A stretch of 23,814 bases of DNA, taken from contig JBKKCR010000070.1 in the NCBI GenBank assembly GCA_046712825.1, forward strand, positions 1-23,814, in the 5' to 3' direction. The translations under genes and the position numbers were made by a program. Position 1 is the stretch's first letter, and the number at the start of each line of letters is the position of its first letter. This DNA is from DATFGK01 sp046712825 (GTDB lineage: Bacteria; Actinomycetota; AC-67). Below are positions 1 through 8,225 of the stretch, one piece after another. The notes below the pieces were generated by a model. It searched no databases and was not told where the DNA came from. It saw only the letters and a program-made list of their open reading frames with translations.

Positions 1-350
1 CGTCGCGCAACGGCCCCGAGGTCGAACCGCGGCTGGGCGAGTGTTCTCTCTACGATCCTGAGCTTGACCTAGCCGTGGAAACTCTCGACGGTCGGATCGT
101 GGCCTACGCGTTGTTCTGGTTCGATCCCGTGACGTCGGTCGGCCTGATCGAGCCTATGAGAACTGACGACGCGCATCAGCGCCGTGGGCTCGCGCGCGCG
201 CTCATCGGGGAAGGGGTCAACCGGCTTGTTGCTCGCGGCGCCAAGCGTTTGAAGGTAGGCTACGCGACGGAGGCGGCGCGCGCGCTGTACGTCGATTCGG
301 GTTTCGAGCCAACGGACACAAACCGTGCGTACCGTCTGCGGTGGAGATGA
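1..350 (+). CDS. GNAT-family N-acetyltransferase, C-terminal part
   Basis: The reading frame is open from the left edge (first full codon at base 3) to a TGA at 348-350, so the N-terminus lies outside the window. The visible 115 residues carry the acetyl-CoA-binding core of a GCN5-related acetyltransferase: a beta strand ending in EPMRT, then HQRRGLARALIGEG, which matches the R/Q-x-x-G-x-G/A pyrophosphate loop, and a C-terminal GYATEAARALYVDSGFEP segment typical of the last helix and strand. The GTG at 75 is inside the domain and is unlikely to be the true start. The substrate cannot be told from this part. It is followed by 174 bp without a gene and has no evident link to the toxin-antitoxin pair downstream. 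Confidence 0.8.
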   Translation, partial: SRNGPEVEPRLGECSLYDPELDLAVETLDGRIVAYALFWFDPVTSVGLIEPMRTDDAHQRRGLARALIGEGVNRLVARGAKRLKVGYATEAARALYVDSGFEPTDTNRAYRLRWR

Positions 351-524
351 TCGAGCTCGTCACTCTCGGTTCACGTTCGCGGTGCGTCGGGTTACTCGCG
401 CTAGCGTCCGACCGCTCGGCTTCGTCTCGCGGCGGGTGAACCGCAAGAGTCGTTAACCGGACGCGCGCGTCAGTCGAGACGCTCCAAGCTAGGTATTGTC
501 CGTCGCTGTCTTAAGCTTCGCAGT

Positions 525-793
525 ATGGAGTTCGAGTGGGATCCTGACAAGGCGTCCGAGAACGAGCGGAAGCACGGCGTGTCCTTCGAGGAGGCGGCCA
601 CCGCCTTCGGGGATCCCCTGTCTCTCGCCATCCGTGATCCTGATCATTCCGATGACGAGTTCCGGTTCATCCTTGTTGGAGAGTCTTACGCCGGGCGCCT
701 TGTGGTGGTGGTCCATGCGGAAAGAGGACCTGAATCCGCCTCATCAGCGCTAGACTGGCTACCCGACGAGAGCGACGGTTCTATGAATCCTGA
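525..793 (+). pseudogene. brnT: BrnT-like toxin gene with a single-base deletion
   Basis: The ATG at 525 begins MEFEWDPDKASENERKHGVS, followed by FEEA and, further on, GRLVVVVHAERG. This is the conserved order of BrnT ribonuclease toxins (type II toxin-antitoxin, RelE-like fold). After ERGPE the frame leaves the family pattern. Reading resumed at base 734 gives IRLISARLATRRERRFYES and a TGA at 791-793, the standard BrnT C-terminus with its catalytic-type arginines. One missing base near 732-734 (GAATCC where GAAATCC would be in frame) explains this. As written, the frame runs on into the antitoxin and gives a 154-residue toxin-antitoxin fusion ending at 989. The toxin is therefore probably inactive, unless the deletion is a sequencing or assembly error. 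Family assignment is firm; the cause of the shift is unresolved. Confidence 0.8.
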
Positions 794-803
794 GGAAGAC
801 AGC

Positions 804-989
804 ATGCGCGAGGAGTACGACTTTTCCGGGGGCGTCCGGGGTAAGTACGCGGACCGCTTTGCTGAGGGATCCAACGTTGTTGTTCTGGATCCGGATGTCG
901 CGGCTGCGTTCACGACCCGGGAGGCGGTCAATGACGCTCTTCGCGAGCGGCTTGGCCGTAAGGAGGCCGGCGAGGAGGAAGCTGGTTAA
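804..989 (+). CDS. BrnA-like antitoxin of the BrnT/BrnA-type pair
   Basis: A 61-residue protein beginning MREEYDFSGGVRGKYADRFA and containing NVVVLDPDVAAAF and VNDALRERL. The EYDFS-x-G-x-RGKY opening and the short ribbon-helix-helix-like tail are what is found directly downstream of BrnT toxins. The ATG at 804 is preferred because GAGGAAG lies five bases upstream, just past the repaired toxin stop at 791-793. An in-frame ATG at 783 would overlap the toxin end and give 68 residues. The expected role is to bind and neutralise the toxin and repress the shared promoter. With the toxin frameshifted it is either orphaned or made as the C-terminal part of a read-through fusion. Confidence 0.72.
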   Translation: MREEYDFSGGVRGKYADRFAEGSNVVVLDPDVAAAFTTREAVNDALRERLGRKEAGEEEAG

Positions 990-1058
990 CTCGCGCCTGC
1001 GACGGCCGCCAGCCGCGCAAGCGCGACCGCCGCTGATCCGCAGAATCGTTATCTCGAA

Positions 1059-1931
1059 CTAGCGACCGAGTCCCGGCTTCGCGATGGCCGCTGCGGCAGG
1101 TTCCGGCGGGGGCGCGTACTGCGTGAGCAGACGGCATAGCGCCCGCACCGGCCACAAGTAGGGCAGGATCTCCGACGTTGGGATCGGCAGCAGTCCGTCG
1201 GCGACCGGCAGGAGCCCGAACGCGCCGCCGATCCCCACCGTCACCCCGAAGAACGGGACTCCCGTACACGCCGGGAGGGCGACGGGTGCCAGCGCGGACA
1301 GCACCGGCCGCAGTGGCGCCGGCACGTCGGGGATGTCAACGACCGGCGGCTCCGGCAGATCGATCGGCGGCACACCCGCCGCCTCGAGCGCGTCGTAGAC
1401 TTGGTTCAGGAGGACCGACACCGTGATCAACGCCGGCACGTTCGGCAGCGCGTCGGTGCATTGACCCAAGACCAGCGCCACACTCACGAGATCGACGCCG
1501 AGCGGCTCGCCGGTTGCCGCCTCGTACTGCTCCTGGATCGGCCGCAACTGTTCCGCGAGCTGAGCGAATACCGGCACGCCGATCATCTCGTCGGTCGCGC
1601 AGGTCGCGGCGACGGGCGCAGGTGGCGTGAACTCCGGCTCGGGCTTCGGCGGTTCGACCTCCTCCGGAGGTGGAGCGACCGACGGCAACACGATGGGCGC
1701 GGGCGGGATGAAGGGGACCGGAATGGCCGGGGGCTGCGCGATCACGACCGGGGGCAGCTTTGCCGTCGGAGGCGCAGCGATCACCCGGATGTTGCTCGGC
1801 ATCCCGGCGAGGAGCATGACGACGGCCAGGCCGATCGCGAGGGTCGACGTCCAGCGCTGACCACGCGTCAACGAACCGAACTGACCGCTCACCCAAGAGC
1901 GAGCGCGGCCGAAGATCCCCCCGATGCTCAT
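1059..1931 (-). CDS. Proline-rich, membrane-anchored extracytoplasmic protein of the ABC-transporter operon
   Basis: Last gene of the minus-strand operon. The ATG at 1931 overlaps the stop of the substrate-binding protein gene as ATGA, which favours this start over one 60 bases upstream. The 290-residue product has a short basic N-terminus, one membrane segment (about residues 24-46, TLAIGLAVVMLLAG), then a long Pro/Val/Glu-rich stretch to about residue 100, then a compact domain rich in Leu, Val and Pro. It has four cysteines (in CATDEM, GQCTDA, PACTGV and ALCRLL), compatible with two disulfides outside the membrane. I do not recognise the family. Its anchor-plus-linker design resembles that of the substrate-binding protein encoded just before it, so a role beside the transporter at the cell surface is plausible but inferred. 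Confidence 0.75.
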   Translation of the reverse strand: MSIGGIFGRARSWVSGQFGSLTRGQRWTSTLAIGLAVVMLLAGMPSNIRVIAAPPTAKLPPVVIAQPPAIPVPFIPPAPIVLPSVAPPPEEVEPPKPEPEFTPPAPVAATCATDEMIGVPVFAQLAEQLRPIQEQYEAATGEPLGVDLVSVALVLGQCTDALPNVPALITVSVLLNQVYDALEAAGVPPIDLPEPPVVDIPDVPAPLRPVLSALAPVALPACTGVPFFGVTVGIGGAFGLLPVADGLLPIPTSEILPYLWPVRALCRLLTQYAPPPEPAAAAIAKPGLGR

Positions 1932-3400
1932 GGCACGAAGAAGGGCTCGAACTTCCCGAGCGCGATCCAGCAGCGGCAGTCGCCGCGCCACTGAACCGTT
2001 CGCTGGTTATCGACGCCGCCGTACTTGGACGGGCTCAAGGTGACGTTCGAGTGCACGCCCATAACCTCGTTGCGAGTCTGGTTCAGAGCGGCGGCGAGCG
2101 ACGCCTCGGTCAGATTTCGGCCGGCGCGCTGCAACGCCTCGAGCAAAACCGCCCCGCCGTCGCAGCCTTGCTCCATGAAAAGCCATTCAGCCGGCGCTTC
2201 CTTGTAGGTCACGTTCTTACCGGAATACTTCCGGTAATTCTCGGCGCACGCCGCGCCCGGCGCGCTCAACCCCATGCCGGCGCTGATCTCGCCGAACCGG
2301 TAGCTCGTCATCCCATAGATGCCGTCCGCCTGGCTTGGCGGGAACGTGTGCGCCGCAGTGTCGTTCGTCGAGAACAGGAAGTCGTTCTCGATGTACTCCA
2401 TGTGGCAATTCTGAGAGTCTGCCTCGTACATGAAGTTCGTCTGGTTGATCGCGCCGGCGATCAGGATCGCCATGTCGACATTCTTGGCGCAGAACTTGTC
2501 GGCCGCGATGGTGTCCTCGGGCGCGCCGGTGGCGACATTGGACGCGGTCACCTCGATGACGATCTGGGACCCGTATCCGAGCTTCTTCAGCTCGGCGATG
2601 ATGCTCTCTTTGATGACCTTGACGTCCGCCGCAGCGCCCGAGTAGTACAGGCCGATCCGCTTGCCGGTGAGCAGCCCACGGTGGTGAGCCCAATGCGCCT
2701 CATTCCTCAGGATCTTGTCGGTCGACGGCATAAGCGTGAACAGGCGGCCACCGCTGACACGGTAGGTGTTCTCCGTGTACTGATCGGCCGTGATGAGCGG
2801 GATCCGGTACTCGTTGGTCACGCAGTCGGCGTGCGCCCAGAAGTTCGACACGGCCAAGACCGCGAACACCTTGTCGTCGGTCGCCCACCCCTCGCACGCC
2901 GCCCGCTGCTGCTGGGTTCCGACGATGTCGTAGCTGCGGTAGTCGAACTCGATGTCGCGCCCGTTGATCGGGACGAGCCCACGGTCCTTCCATCCCCTGA
3001 GCACGGCTTCCATCTGCTCGCGCGGGTCGCCGACGTCGTAGTTCGGGCCGAGCGCTTTGATGACGCCGATGTCGGGGATCCCGATCCCGATCTTGATCTT
3101 GTTCGCAGTCACGCCGCGCACGCTGACCGCCGGGCCGCTGCCCTTGCCCGGGCCGCCCGGCCCGGCCGGTCCGCTCGGTCCGCCGACGATGGGGCCGTTC
3201 GTGGCTCCGACGGTCGGAATCCCGCCCGGGCCGACGGTGCCGTTCACCGTGCCGGGGTCGCCGGGACCCGCGTCGCCCGGCGCGGCGACAATCGTCGTGA
3301 CGCGTCCCGCAGGAGCGAGGTTCGCGATCAGCAGTCCGAGCGCGACGCCGAGCAGCACCCAGTACAGCCGGGCCCCGCGCCGTTCCGGTGTGGCTCTCAT
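1928..3400 (-). CDS. Branched-chain amino acid type ABC transporter substrate-binding protein (Peripla_BP_6 family)
   Basis: A 490-residue protein with an N-terminal membrane segment (residues about 13-28, VLLGVALGLLIANLAPAG), a Gly/Pro/Thr-rich collagen-like linker (about 35-93), then a LivK-like type I periplasmic-binding fold starting at VTANKIKIGIGIPDIG. Typical family features are the early G-I-G-I-P strand, a Q-R-A-A-C-E-G-W segment and the AVLAVSNFW strand. There is no lipobox cysteine after the hydrophobic stretch, so it seems to be held by an uncleaved anchor or secreted, not lipidated. It overlaps the transporter gene upstream and the proline-rich gene downstream by four bases each (ATGA), so the three are translationally coupled. 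The ligand is unknown. This family also binds amides, aromatic acids and lipid-derived acids, and the catabolic neighbours make a non-amino-acid ligand likely. Confidence 0.88.
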   Translation of the reverse strand: MRATPERRGARLYWVLLGVALGLLIANLAPAGRVTTIVAAPGDAGPGDPGTVNGTVGPGGIPTVGATNGPIVGGPSGPAGPGGPGKGSGPAVSVRGVTANKIKIGIGIPDIGVIKALGPNYDVGDPREQMEAVLRGWKDRGLVPINGRDIEFDYRSYDIVGTQQQRAACEGWATDDKVFAVLAVSNFWAHADCVTNEYRIPLITADQYTENTYRVSGGRLFTLMPSTDKILRNEAHWAHHRGLLTGKRIGLYYSGAAADVKVIKESIIAELKKLGYGSQIVIEVTASNVATGAPEDTIAADKFCAKNVDMAILIAGAINQTNFMYEADSQNCHMEYIENDFLFSTNDTAAHTFPPSQADGIYGMTSYRFGEISAGMGLSAPGAACAENYRKYSGKNVTYKEAPAEWLFMEQGCDGGAVLLEALQRAGRNLTEASLAAALNQTRNEVMGVHSNVTLSPSKYGGVDNQRTVQWRGDCRCWIALGKFEPFFVP

Positions 3401-6267
3401 GAGGTCACCAGCCGTTCAACGGCCGCTTCGACGCTGCCCGACCGGCGGATCAGCCGCTCGTCCGAGCCGAGGTAGGACGCGATCACGGTCGGGTCGTCGC
3501 GCACCTGCTCGGGCGTGCCCTGCGCGATGATCTGCCCGGACGCCAGCGCGTACACACGATCGACGAGCCCCATCATCATCGGGATGTCGTGGTCGATCAG
3601 GATCATCGTCGCGCCGAGGTGATCGCGGACCTCCCGCAGCACCGGCCGGAATGCTTCGACCTCGCGCTGAGCGATGCCGGCCGTCGGCTCGTCGAGCAGC
3701 AGTACAGGCGCGCCCATGGCGATCATGCAGCCGAGCTCCACGAAGCGCCGCGTGCCGGTCGAGAGCTCACCGATGTGACGGTACGCGTACACACCGAGCC
3801 CGAGCATCTCGACGACCTCGTGGGCACGCATCGACTTGGCTCGCTCTGCTGAGCGCGACGGAGGAAGCCCGAGGATTGATGGGACGATCTCGGACGGTTC
3901 CTGGGATTCGAGTGCCAGCTTGAAGACATCCGTCACCGATAACTCTTCGAACAACCGGGCCTCTTGGAAGGTTCGCCCGAGTCCGAGCTTTGCCCTCTCT
4001 TCAGGGCGAAGTTTCGTTATGTCCCGGCCCGCGAGCAGCACCCGGCCCTCGGTCGGTCGCAGTTGCCCGGAAAGTACGTCGAAGAGCGTGGTCTTACCTG
4101 CGCCGTTCGGGCCGATGAGCCCGACGATCTCGCCCTCCGCGGCCGTGATCGAGACCCGATCGACCGCGACGATGCCACCGAACCTCACGAGGATGTCGCG
4201 CGCCTCGATGGCCGGAGTCGACGACGCGGGCGGCTCGGCAGCCGCTGCCGGAGAAGGGGGCGGCAACGCCGGCCGGGTGGACATGTCGCCGGCCGGCTCG
4301 GGCTCGACCTTTCCCTTGGCGAGCCGTTCGAACCAGCGGTCCCGTCGCTCGAACACCCACGCGGCGGCACCCTGCGGGTAGTACAGGACGGTCGACAGCA
4401 CGGCGTAGCCGGCCAGCAGCACCGCGAACCTCGGCCCGGCGGTCGAGCCGACGAGAGGCGCGAACCAGTACTCGAACGTCTTGAGGAAGAACGCGCCCCA
4501 CAGCACGCCGGTGACCGTCGTGACGCCTCCGAGCACGGCCATCGACATCACGGTCAGTGACTCCGCGGGGCCGAAGATCGTCGTCGTCTGCGCGCCGAAC
4601 TGAACGAGCATCCCGCCGAAGAAGTAGCCGGCCATGCTCGCGATCATCCCGGAGAGCACGAATGCGGTGAGCTTCGCGCGCCGCGGATCGATCGACAGCG
4701 TGGCGGCGGCCGGCTCGTTGTCGCGCACGGCGAGGATCCTGCGCCCGACCCCGGTCCGGCGGAGATGCCACACCGCCGTCGCGGCCAGCGCTAAGACGGC
4801 GAGGCATAACCAGTAGTAGTTCAGCGGGCGCTGGAAATCGACGCCGAGGAACTTCGGTCGCCGGATCTGGAGCGAGCTCTCATCGGCCACCGTCTTAACC
4901 AGCCAATCCTGGTTCGTGAGCCAGTAGATGCTCGCGAGCGCGAACGCGAGCGTCGTGACGGCCAGGAACAAGCCGCGCACCCGTAAAGCCGGTAGTCCGA
5001 CGATCACCGCGGCGATCCCCCCGGCGATGACCGCCCAGACCAGCGCCGCGCCCGAGGGATACCCGAGCTGCTGCATCCGCCCGCCGACGATCGCACCGAT
5101 GCCGACGAACGCGAACTGCCCGAGCGAGATCTGCCCCGCGTATCCCGTGAGGACGGTGAGCGATAACCCGATCATCCCGAAGATGACGACGCTGGCCATC
5201 AGGATCCGCTGGGAGTTGTTCAGCATCAGCGGGATGAGGATCGCTGCGGCGACCACTGCCGCCAGGGTGCCGCGCCGGATCCTGCGGATCCGGGGAAGCG
5301 CGAGGATGCGCGGGTCGAGCGGCCGAACCGCGCCGCCCAAGGACCACGAGCTCCCCTCGCCGCCGCGCGCGATCTGCCCGAGCGACTTGCGCAGCAGGAA
5401 GCTTCCCGCGATCAGGATGAACAGCACGACCTCGAGCACGCCGCCGGTCGGGTAGTTCCACACGACGAGGAACTCGATGACGCCGACCGCGAGACCGCCC
5501 AGGAACGACAGCCGCAGGCTCACGAGCCCGCCGAGCATCGCCGCGGCGAGCCCGCGCAGGATCAGATCGTGCCCGATCGTGCCGTCGGTGATCGGCTTGG
5601 TCGGCCCGACCAGGATCGTGCCGATCCCGGCGAACAGCGCCGCAACGATCCAGATCGCCAGCGAAGCGCGATGGACCGGGACGCCGGCCAGTCGCGCCGC
5701 GTCGATGTTCTCCGCCGCCGCCCTGCTCGCGAGGCCGACCCTCGTGCGGCGCAGGAACGCCGACAGACCGATCGCGAGCAAGGGAACGAAGAGCAAGATC
5801 ATGATCTCGCCCGGCCCGAGCACGACGCCGCCGATCGTGAAGCTCCACGAGAACGGAACCGGGAAGCTCGAGGTCCCCAGCCGCCCCTTCGGGATGAACG
5901 CCTGGAGCACGTACAGGAGCTGCGAGATCCCGATCGTCGCCACCAGCATCACAAGACGCGGCGCGCGCTCGAGCTTGCGGATGACGCGCATCTCGATGAG
6001 CGCCCCGAGCGCGACCGCGGCGGCCATCGCCGCAAGCAGAGAAACCCAGTAGTTCACGCGGTGGTTGATGACGAGCAATGGGACGAGCAGCGCGACCGTG
6101 GCACCCATCTGCCCGTGCGCGAAGTTGAGGACCCGGCTGCTCCGGTAAACGAGCGTCAAGCCCATCCCCATCAGGGAGTAGGTCAGGCCGGTGACGACGC
6201 CGAGGATCAACTCGGGCGGGATCTCGAAGCTCGTGCCGGGGATGGTGAACGTCGCGAGCGAGATCAT
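3397..6267 (-). CDS. Fused LivH-LivM-LivG ABC transporter (two permeases and one ATPase)
   Basis: One 956-residue chain holding three subunits usually made separately. Residues 1 to about 300 are a LivH-type permease (LNFAHGQMGA, many membrane helices). About 330-640 is a LivM-type permease (LTGYAGQISLGQFAFVGIGA). A Pro/Ala linker follows, and from about 685 comes a LivG-type ATPase with Walker A GPNGAGKTT near 719-727, a Q-loop (RTFQEARLF), signature LSTGTRR near 837, Walker B LLLDEPT near 858 and an H-loop (IDHD) near 891. The signature departs from LSGGQ. Fused permease-ATPase proteins of this uptake family are known in actinobacteria. No LivF is present in the window, so the ATPase may work as a homodimer or with a partner encoded elsewhere. 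It overlaps both neighbouring genes by four bases. Confidence 0.9.
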   Translation of the reverse strand: MISLATFTIPGTSFEIPPELILGVVTGLTYSLMGMGLTLVYRSSRVLNFAHGQMGATVALLVPLLVINHRVNYWVSLLAAMAAAVALGALIEMRVIRKLERAPRLVMLVATIGISQLLYVLQAFIPKGRLGTSSFPVPFSWSFTIGGVVLGPGEIMILLFVPLLAIGLSAFLRRTRVGLASRAAAENIDAARLAGVPVHRASLAIWIVAALFAGIGTILVGPTKPITDGTIGHDLILRGLAAAMLGGLVSLRLSFLGGLAVGVIEFLVVWNYPTGGVLEVVLFILIAGSFLLRKSLGQIARGGEGSSWSLGGAVRPLDPRILALPRIRRIRRGTLAAVVAAAILIPLMLNNSQRILMASVVIFGMIGLSLTVLTGYAGQISLGQFAFVGIGAIVGGRMQQLGYPSGAALVWAVIAGGIAAVIVGLPALRVRGLFLAVTTLAFALASIYWLTNQDWLVKTVADESSLQIRRPKFLGVDFQRPLNYYWLCLAVLALAATAVWHLRRTGVGRRILAVRDNEPAAATLSIDPRRAKLTAFVLSGMIASMAGYFFGGMLVQFGAQTTTIFGPAESLTVMSMAVLGGVTTVTGVLWGAFFLKTFEYWFAPLVGSTAGPRFAVLLAGYAVLSTVLYYPQGAAAWVFERRDRWFERLAKGKVEPEPAGDMSTRPALPPPSPAAAAEPPASSTPAIEARDILVRFGGIVAVDRVSITAAEGEIVGLIGPNGAGKTTLFDVLSGQLRPTEGRVLLAGRDITKLRPEERAKLGLGRTFQEARLFEELSVTDVFKLALESQEPSEIVPSILGLPPSRSAERAKSMRAHEVVEMLGLGVYAYRHIGELSTGTRRFVELGCMIAMGAPVLLLDEPTAGIAQREVEAFRPVLREVRDHLGATMILIDHDIPMMMGLVDRVYALASGQIIAQGTPEQVRDDPTVIASYLGSDERLIRRSGSVEAAVERLVTS

Positions 6268-6998
6268 GACGATCCGAGCTCGGCGAGCGCGTCGAGCGCG
6301 ACCTCCATCATCGCGTCGACGCCGCGGTGCACGACCTCGCGGTGGGGGTCGTACGACTCAGTGCCCGACGACGTCGAAGGGTTCCCGTCGCTCGTGAGCA
6401 CGCCGCCGGCGCGCAAGCCCTTCATGCTCGCCATCACGAGCAGCGCCGATAGCTCCATCTCGACGGCGATCGCGCCCTCTTCCGTGTACGTCGCGATCCG
6501 GTCGTCCAGGACACCGGGGAAGAACATCGCCTGCGTGAGCACGATGCCGCGATGCCATGGATGTCCAGATCGCGACGCGGCGCGCTCGAGCGCCGACACC
6601 ACGGCTCCATCGCTCACAGCGGGAAAGGTCTCGGGCACCATCTGATCGGTCACTCCGTCGCGTCGGACGGCTGAAGTGGCGATGACGAGATCGCCGTCCG
6701 CGATGGATTCGACGAGTCCGCCGCAGGTCCCTGCGCGAACGAACGTGCCTACCCCGGCGGCGGCGAGCTCATGGAAGGCCAGGATCGCGCCGGGAGCGCC
6801 GACACCGTGCGAGCACACGACGAGCTCCACGCCCTTCCACGAACCGACGCAGCTCACGTATTCGCGCCGCGACGCGACCTCGCGCGAGCCGTCGAGCATC
6901 TTCGCGATGAACGGGATGCGATTGGGGTCGCCGGTGACGAGCGCGAGCTTCGGAAGTCCTTGCCGAGGGACGCCGGTGATCGGCAGCGCTTCGCTCAA
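6264..6998 (-). CDS. Nucleoside phosphorylase, uridine phosphorylase-like (PNP_UDP_1 family)
   Basis: A 244-residue protein with the hallmarks of hexameric nucleoside phosphorylases: VTGDPNR near residue 21 (phosphate loop), SHGVGAPGA, RAGTCGGL, and VEMELSALLVMASMKG with the ribose-binding E-M-E, followed by SDGNP. These enzymes split a nucleoside with phosphate into base and ribose-1-phosphate. It starts at a TTG seven bases after the P450 stop, with only a weak AGGG-type ribosome site, and its stop overlaps the ATG of the transporter gene, so it is firmly inside the operon. Why a nucleoside phosphorylase sits between a P450 and an uptake system is not obvious. Either the substrate contains a glycosidic base-like bond or the enzyme has been recruited to another N- or C-glycoside. 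Confidence 0.85.
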   Translation of the reverse strand: MSEALPITGVPRQGLPKLALVTGDPNRIPFIAKMLDGSREVASRREYVSCVGSWKGVELVVCSHGVGAPGAILAFHELAAAGVGTFVRAGTCGGLVESIADGDLVIATSAVRRDGVTDQMVPETFPAVSDGAVVSALERAASRSGHPWHRGIVLTQAMFFPGVLDDRIATYTEEGAIAVEMELSALLVMASMKGLRAGGVLTSDGNPSTSSGTESYDPHREVVHRGVDAMMEVALDALAELGSS

Positions 6999-7005
6999 CG
7001 CTGCC

Positions 7006-8223
7006 CTATCCGCCGCCGGCCCGCGTCACCGTGATCGGAAGGTTCCGCACCGCGGCGTCGAGCGCGCCCGCAACCGAATGCACGACCGGCTCGCCGTCGA
7101 GTGCCAGCTCGGCCCAGTCCGTGCTCAACCGTTCGAGCACGACTTGCAGCTCCATCCGCGCGAGGGCGGCCCCGAGGCAGTAGTGGCGGCCGGTCCCGAA
7201 GTTGAGTTGCGGCTTCGCGTGGTCGCGCGTGATGTCGACCACCTCCGGTTCCGGGAAAACCGACGGGTCGTGATGTGCCGACACGAGATCGAGCACGAGG
7301 ATCGTGTCGGCAGGGACCTCGAGATCGAGCAGCATCGCGGGAGCCTGCGCCCACTTCCGCCCGGCGCGCACGCGCGGGTCGACGCGCATGCATTCCTCGA
7401 CGGCCTTGCGTGCGAGGCCCGACGGATCCGCGTGCAGCGTCTTCCATTGATCGGGATGCCGGGCGAGCACGATCACGGCGAGCCCCGCGGCGTTCGCGGT
7501 GTTGTCCGTCGACGCGCTCAGCATCTCGAAGGTGAGTGTGTGTACGTCTTCGTCGGTCAGATCGCCGTCGGCCACGGCCTCCAGCATGATCGTGAGGAGG
7601 TCGTCGCCGGGGTTCCCCCGCTTCGCCGTGATGACCTCCTCGACGAAGACGCGCATGTCGGCGGCCGCCTGCCCGACCTCGTTCGCGAGCGCCGGGTCGC
7701 CGCTGAACGCGCGGAGGATGATCTCCGAGATGCCGAAAAGGCGGTCGCCTTCGGCCGGATCGGCCCCGATCATCCAGCAGAACACCGGGCCCGGTACCTT
7801 GCGCGCGACCTGCGACATGAACTCGCCGCCGCCCGCTTGCGTGATCGGCGCGACGAGCTCCGAGACCAGCGCGGCGACCCGATCACGCATCGTCTCGATG
7901 CGTTTGGGGGTGAACCAGCGCGAGACGACCCGATGGACGGCAAGGTGGTCGGCGCCTTCCGAGATCAACATGTTCCGTCCCGCGCTGCCGGTCATCGCCT
8001 CTTTGTTGAGTCCCATCTGCGCAAGCATCTGCTGGATGCCGGGCAGGAACTGCTCGTTCTTGAGCGCCGCTTCGCACCCTTCGTACGAGAGAACCTCGAG
8101 CCCGCGGCTGCTCCGCGCGATCCAGCTCTGCTCGCGGATCGGCCGGATTCGCTCGAGGTGCTCGGTGATCGTGAGGCCCTCGAGCGGCTCGAGGACAGGG
8201 AGGTCCTGGACCGTCGTCGCCAT
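7006..8223 (-). CDS. Cytochrome P450 (bacterial class I type, soluble)
   Basis: A 405-residue P450 without a membrane anchor. The heme loop FGTGRHYCLG places the thiolate ligand at Cys349, and the K-helix ExxR is E277-C-M-R280. The I-helix reads ASTDNT, with Asp240 followed by Asn241 where most P450s have the oxygen-activating threonine (Thr252 of P450cam). Glycine is also replaced by serine just before. P450cin, a 1,8-cineole hydroxylase, also has Asn here, so the enzyme is probably active but handles oxygen differently. It starts with ATG two bases after the stop of the beta-rich protein gene. No ferredoxin or ferredoxin reductase is present in the window, so electron donors must come from elsewhere. 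The substrate is unknown; the operon suggests an imported hydrophobic compound. Confidence 0.93.
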   Translation of the reverse strand: MATTVQDLPVLEPLEGLTITEHLERIRPIREQSWIARSSRGLEVLSYEGCEAALKNEQFLPGIQQMLAQMGLNKEAMTGSAGRNMLISEGADHLAVHRVVSRWFTPKRIETMRDRVAALVSELVAPITQAGGGEFMSQVARKVPGPVFCWMIGADPAEGDRLFGISEIILRAFSGDPALANEVGQAAADMRVFVEEVITAKRGNPGDDLLTIMLEAVADGDLTDEDVHTLTFEMLSASTDNTANAAGLAVIVLARHPDQWKTLHADPSGLARKAVEECMRVDPRVRAGRKWAQAPAMLLDLEVPADTILVLDLVSAHHDPSVFPEPEVVDITRDHAKPQLNFGTGRHYCLGAALARMELQVVLERLSTDWAELALDGEPVVHSVAGALDAAVRNLPITVTRAGGG

Positions 8224-8225
8224 CG

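Noticed and set aside
351..524. Promoter or small RNA in the gap before the toxin gene.
   Set aside because: No convincing -35/-10 pair or stable hairpin with a T tract was found by eye.
990..1058. Terminator between the antitoxin gene and the proline-rich gene.
   Set aside because: The sequence is GC-rich with short repeats of GCGC type, but no clear stem followed by a T tract on either strand.
2051..3475. A 474-codon plus-strand frame opposite the substrate-binding protein gene.
   Set aside because: It has no ribosome site and no recognisable domain, and the opposite strand is an intact, coupled gene.
4276..4284. Independent start of a LivG ATPase inside the fused transporter gene (ATG near residue 662).
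   Set aside because: No Shine-Dalgarno sequence precedes it and the linker is continuous in frame; kept as part of the fusion.
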